NCBI GenBank assembly: GCA_021772615.1
Contig: JAJFLQ010000189.1
Coordinates: 1-46,664, forward strand
Direction of reading: 5' to 3'
DNA: 46,664 bases
Origin: Verrucomicrobiota bacterium
GTDB lineage: Bacteria > Verrucomicrobiota > Lentisphaeria > JABSQK01 > JAJFLO01
Both the position numbers and the translations under genes were made by a program. This document shows, piece by piece, positions 36,301-42,300 of this stretch. Within the stretch, counting starts at the first letter, position 1. Every line of letters begins with the position of its first letter. The notes under the pieces were generated by a model that saw only the letters and a program-made list of their open reading frames with translations, did not search any database and had not been told where the DNA came from.

Positions 36301-39300
36301 TAACGATAATGGCGCCGGCCCGGCATTCATCAACTGTGTGGTTACCGGCAACGTCGCATTCAGCGCCGGTGGCGGGGTGTACAATGCCAACAGCGCATCC
36401 ACGTTCGTGAACAGCGTGTTTTACAACAACGAGACGACCGACGATATGATGGCCGACGGTATTGGTGGCAGGGGCGGTGCGATGGCCAACGAGTCGGCGT
36501 CGCCAACGATCACGAACTGCACATTCACGCTCAATCAGGCAGCTGCGGTCGGCGGCGCTGTCTTCAATGACAGCAATTCAGCGCCCACCATTGCAAACAG
36601 CATTATTCACGGCAACAGCGCTGGAGTTGATGCGGCCATACATGACGTGATTCATCCATCGTCGTCGGTTACTCACAGTGTAATCGAAGGCGGTTTCCCC
36701 GGTACAGGCAATATGACGGGCGATCCCGGCTTTACGAACATCGGCGACATTGAAGGCGCCGACAACCTTCCGGGCACCGCCGACGACGGCTTGCAGCTGC
36801 AGCCGGGCAGCATCGCCATTGATCGCGGCGACGCTGGGGCTACGGGTTACCTGCAAACCGACCTACTCGGCAACGCCCGATTCGACGATGTCGGCGTCAC
36901 AAATAGCGGTCCTGTCATGAATGACTTTGTCGATCTTGGCGCTTACGAACGGCAAGTGTCGAGTTCCATTGCGATTGTCACCGATCTGGAAAATGTCGAC
37001 GTTCCGGAGGGCCGCGTCGGCGAAGCGCAGTTCCAGATCAAGCTGGCGGCTGAGCCCTTCGACACAGTTACGTTGTCCGTGGCGGCGAACGGAGATTCCG
37101 ACATCACGGTGCATTCCGCAAGTACCTTGATATTCGGCCCGGCAACGTGGGACGACTTTCAAACCGTCGTGCTCACAGCCGCAGAGGATGATGATACACT
37201 GTCCGGAACAGCAAGCATCGACATCGCCAAGGTCGCGATGGGCGGCACCAACGATATCGAGCCCACATCGGTTGTCGCGCACGAAATCGACGACGACATT
37301 CGGCTGACGGTCGCCAATGACGGCAACGGCGGCACCGATCCCGACGGAACCGAATCCGTCGATACCGATCCGCTGGTGGCGACGCCGATTTCCGCGACAC
37401 CGGCGAGCGGCTACGAATTCGACAGCTGGACCGAGAGCATCGCCGATATCGTCGCCGACCCGGACGCCGCCGATACCAGTGTGACCACCACCGCGGATGC
37501 CACGGTGACCGCAACGTTCCGCGCGGTCCCGTTGGCGTTCATCATCGAAGCCGATCCCGTTTCTGTCGGCGAAGGCGGGAGCGCCACGGTGCGGCTGAAA
37601 CTGTCGGGGCAGCCCGCCGAAAGCGTCACCGCGATCATCGCGGTCGATGGTACGTTTGCAACGGGCGACGACGATCTTTCCGTGGATGGTCAGGAAACGG
37701 TGACGTTCACGACCAGTGACTGGAACACCTTCGACGGTCACGAGATCAGCATCGCCGCGGCCGAAGACGCCGATACGGATAACGGCAGTGCACGGTTCGT
37801 CATTCGGCAGACCGGCGGCGTCAATCCGATCCCGGATGTTACGGTGGTGGCCAATGAGGTCGATGATGATGTGGTGGTGGTGTTCGGCGTCACCGGCAAC
37901 GGCACGGTGGAGGACGGCGACACGAACACATTATCCGGGGCGGTTATCCTGGATACAAATGATGAACTGCCGTTTGCGGTCGTCGCGGTCGCGGACGGTG
38001 GTGACAGTTTCGTAGACTGGACTGTCGAAAATGTGACGGTCAGCCCGGCTGATGCCGCCGTTACGACGCTCACAGCGGTGACCGGACAGCCGGCAAGCGT
38101 CACCGCCAACTTCCTGCCGCTGCGGGCCTTTGTCGTCGACGTCGACCCGGCGACGGTCAACGAGGGCCATACGGCGACCATAAATGTGCAGCTTAGCGGT
38201 CAGCCGATCGACACCGTTACGGCGCAGGTGACCATTACCCACGACGACGACAGTGTGCTGCTGATTAGCGGGGATTCCACATTGTCGTTTACAATCGCTG
38301 ACTGGAACCAGGATCATCCCATCGTCATTGAAAGCAGCGAGGACGACGAGAATCTCGTCGCCGGCGCCGGGGTCGTGACCCTGACCCAGACGGGCGGCAG
38401 CAATATTGTCCCGGAACGGACTATCGCGGTAGACGAGGACGAAGACGATATCGTGCTGACCGTGAACGTTGTCGGCAACGGCGCCACCAGTCACACCGGT
38501 GCCGCGATTTTCGATTCGGAACCGTCTCCGGCGGGCGACATGCCGGTCGGGATCGAGGTGATCCCGGCCATGGGCCACGATCTCATTGAGTGGACGATCG
38601 AGCAGGGCACGCCGATGATTGACCTTGATCCGGAAACCGGTTTGTACCGGATCGATACGCAGGCGGATGCCGCAATCACCGCGCACTTCGGTGCCACGCC
38701 GACGGTCGCGATTGACTGCACCTCGCACAACTGGGCGTTGACCGAGTCCGCGGAGATCGGCATCTCTGCCGTTGCATCGGATGCGGACGGCGATGTGGTG
38801 CGGGTCGAGTTTTACTGGGAGCAATGCGTCGATTCGGACTGCGACGGCGACCTTATCGGCGACGATGCGGGGCTCAACAAATCCGTGTATTCCTCGTTAT
38901 GGAGCGGTGTGGCCGCTGGAACGTATATGGTGACGGCCGTTGCGGTCGACGACGACGGCCTGGAGACGGTTTCGGATCCCGTCGCAGTCGTCATTGAACC
39001 GTTTGCTTTCGACTTCATTCGGCCCGCGGATAACGAGCCGACGGTCCAGAATACCGATGGCTTCCTGTTTTCCTGGCTGACCCCGTGTTTCCGGCAGGAG
39101 GCGCCGTCGCTGGTCTGCACCCAGACCGGACCGAACTTTGAGTTTGATATCTTTCTGTTTGAAAATCCGATTCTGACCGTGGCGGATATCAACAACCCCA
39201 ATCCTGACCAGCGCGCGATCAAGATTAATACCGCGCCGCTGACCAACGGCGAATTCGACCAGTGCGAAGTGCCGTGGGAGAACGAGAACGTATTGCCGAT

Positions 39301-42300
39301 TCGTGCGGGCGACGGGTCCACCACCTGGTTCGTGCATGCCCGGATTCGGAACGGCTCACACGTCGGTGAAATCCATTCGTCGGACTTTCCGTTGACCGTA
39401 ACCAGCCAGGCCGCCTGCAGCGTGATCGTTAATGAGCCCGAGGCGGTGGCCGGCGAACCCGATCTGCAAATGGAATACGGCCAGTCCCTTTCAATCGAAG
39501 CGACGATCAGCCCGATTGTGGCCGGGATCGAAAATGACATCGTTGAATTCCGCTTCCAGCGTCCGGGCGAGACGCAGCACTGTGCCGCCTGTACCGAAGT
39601 GGACTTTCCCGATGCCGCTAACGGCAAGGTCTTTGAGTCCTTCGTGCCCGATCATGCCGACGATGAGGATGTATGGCTCGGCGAAGTGGTCCATCTTGCA
39701 TCCGATGAATTGGAGGAGTGCAGCAAAATTTTTGACTTCACGGTATGCCGGGCCACACCCGGCATCGATCTGTTCGAAATCGGGACCCTGTTGACCGGGG
39801 ATGATCTGGTGATTCGCGGCCGCTTCAAACTGCTCAATGGGAACCCGGCAGGCGTGGATCTGTCGGGCGTAGACATCGACATTGTCGTGACGGATCCGCA
39901 AGGTGTCGCGCTGCCGGCATTCGATCCCGACACCCTGGATGCAGATGGTGTCTTCAGTCTGACCATTGACCAGGCCGATATCGGCTTGACCGGCGACTGG
40001 GCCGTCGCGGCATCGTTTTCCGGAGATCAGAATATCCATGCGCTGGCGAATGACGAGGAAATAACCGTTCGGGTGCGGAACAAACTGGGATACGCGATCC
40101 TGGTTCAGGGCGCGATCGGCCAGGTGCCGGGCGCTGAGGGCGCGACCGAGCACGGCAATACCCTCGATTTTTGCCGAGAGGTCCTCCTGGCCGACGGCAA
40201 GAATCTTGAGCCCGATGACATCTGCTACATCAAGACCAACGACTTCACCGCCCATGACCTGGGTACGCCGCCGGTTCCGACCGGTCCGAAGGCGGCGCTA
40301 GAGAAGGCGATCACGGTGTGGGCGAGGGATAAAATGATTGCTAACCCGGCGCCGTTGTATGTGATCCTGGTGAACCACGGGAATTTCGACAAGTTTCACA
40401 TGTTTCCGGATGAACTCAACCCGACCGAACTCGATGGCATGCTGACGACACTCGAGTCGGAACTCAGCGCGCCGGTCACCGGGAATCCCCTGGCCGCCGA
40501 CGAACCGCTTACCGTGGTGCTGGGCATGTGTTTCAGCGGCAGTTTCGTCGATGAACTCACTCGACCGGACCGGAGCCGGATCATCCTGTCGGCGGCGGCT
40601 GCCCAGGAATTGTCGATTCGCGGTCCCGGAGATGCCGGGACGCGGCAGGGTGAGTATTTCGTGTATCTGCTTTTCCGTGAACTCAGCAAGCAGCTGTCGC
40701 TGCGGGACAGTTATATCGCCAGTCGCGATGTGATTCTGGATGTGTCGGCCCGGTTCGATCTGAAGCGACCCGTGAATGGCGGGCCGCCGCTTCAGTTTCC
40801 AGGACAGACCGGCCAGCATGCGTTGCTCGAGGATCCCAATGATCTGGCGAGGCACCTTTTTCCGGTGAATCCGACGAATGATCCGGATTCGGCACTGGTG
40901 ATCGCGCGGGTGAATCCGACACTCTTCCTGACGCCGGAGGCGGGGCCGCCTGTGGGTAAACTGTTTGCCGAGGTGGATGAAGATCCGAACAACAACACAC
41001 GCATTGCTCGGATCCTGATGGAGGTGAAGACCGTGGACACCACGCAGACGGAAGGGTCGTCATCGATGCAGCAGGCATTGGTATTGATCAAACAGTCGAT
41101 GTTGCAGAACCAGAATCCCGATGGTCAGGATCCGATCACCGATCGCATCCATTATGTATGGCCGGATCTGGGTGACCCGAATACGGACACGACGCTATTC
41201 GACGATGCCGGTCTGTACGAGATCTTTATGTATGCCGAGGAAGTAGCAGACGGTGGATCGGCGCCGGTGCAGTCTGAGCCTGAGACGACCTACGTTTACC
41301 GCATGACATCGAACCTGGTAGAACTTGATCCGGTAACTCTGATATCTCCGGATGACGGCGCCGTGGTAGACTTCAGTATCGGTCCGGATGAATTTGGCAA
41401 TATTGAAGACAATGCGATTCTTACCTGGAACACTGCGACGTATGTCACCGGGAAGGAAGGGCCCGGAGGATTCAGTTACATCGTTCGCATCTGGGCGGAT
41501 TCGAATCGCGATGGATTGGTCTTCGAAAGCGAGCCGATTTTTCCACGTTTTTTCGCGCTGCTGCCGGAAATATTTGCTCTTGGCGGCGACTTCTGGTGGG
41601 ATGTTGTTGCTATCGACAGCGCCGGTAACTTTTCCGAGAATCAGAGTAACGAACTTTTCCAGATCCAGGTCGTGAAGACGAATGCGGCATGGGGGCTCAT
41701 ATCCGGGACTGTGCGGGATCTCGAGACAGGCGCGGTCATTGACGGCATGGAGGTAATCATCCCGACCAGTGAAGGAAACTTTGAAGTCAATGATACTGAA
41801 ACGCCTGGCTACTATCTTGCTCGCGTACCACACGGTACCTACAACATCACATTCAACGCGCCAAATTACGTCTCGCTGACGCACCAGAATGTCAGCGTTG
41901 ACGCATCGGCAAACATACTGGAACTGAATGTATCGCTCAGTCCGGCAAATCGGACGCTGGAAGTCATATCGTCACCTGCCGGTATACCAATATCCGGCAC
42001 ACATGCCAATACGACCAATTTCACTGTAACGTTGCCGACCGGGACAGCGGTTGTTCTCGAAGCGCCTATTAACCACGTTACCCCGGCGCCCGACGAGCAG
42101 AACCTGGTCTTCGCACAGTGGGTCGTCGGTGGTGTTGAACAGGCTGGCGGCGTTCGGACGCTGAGTTTTCCACTCGCGGTCAATACCACAGCCGAAGCGG
42201 TGTATGAGGTTGCCGATGCGCCCCCGATCGCCGTGTGCCGCGACGTCACCGTTTCTCTTGATGCCGTCGGCGCGGTCACGGTCGCACCGCAGCAGATCGA

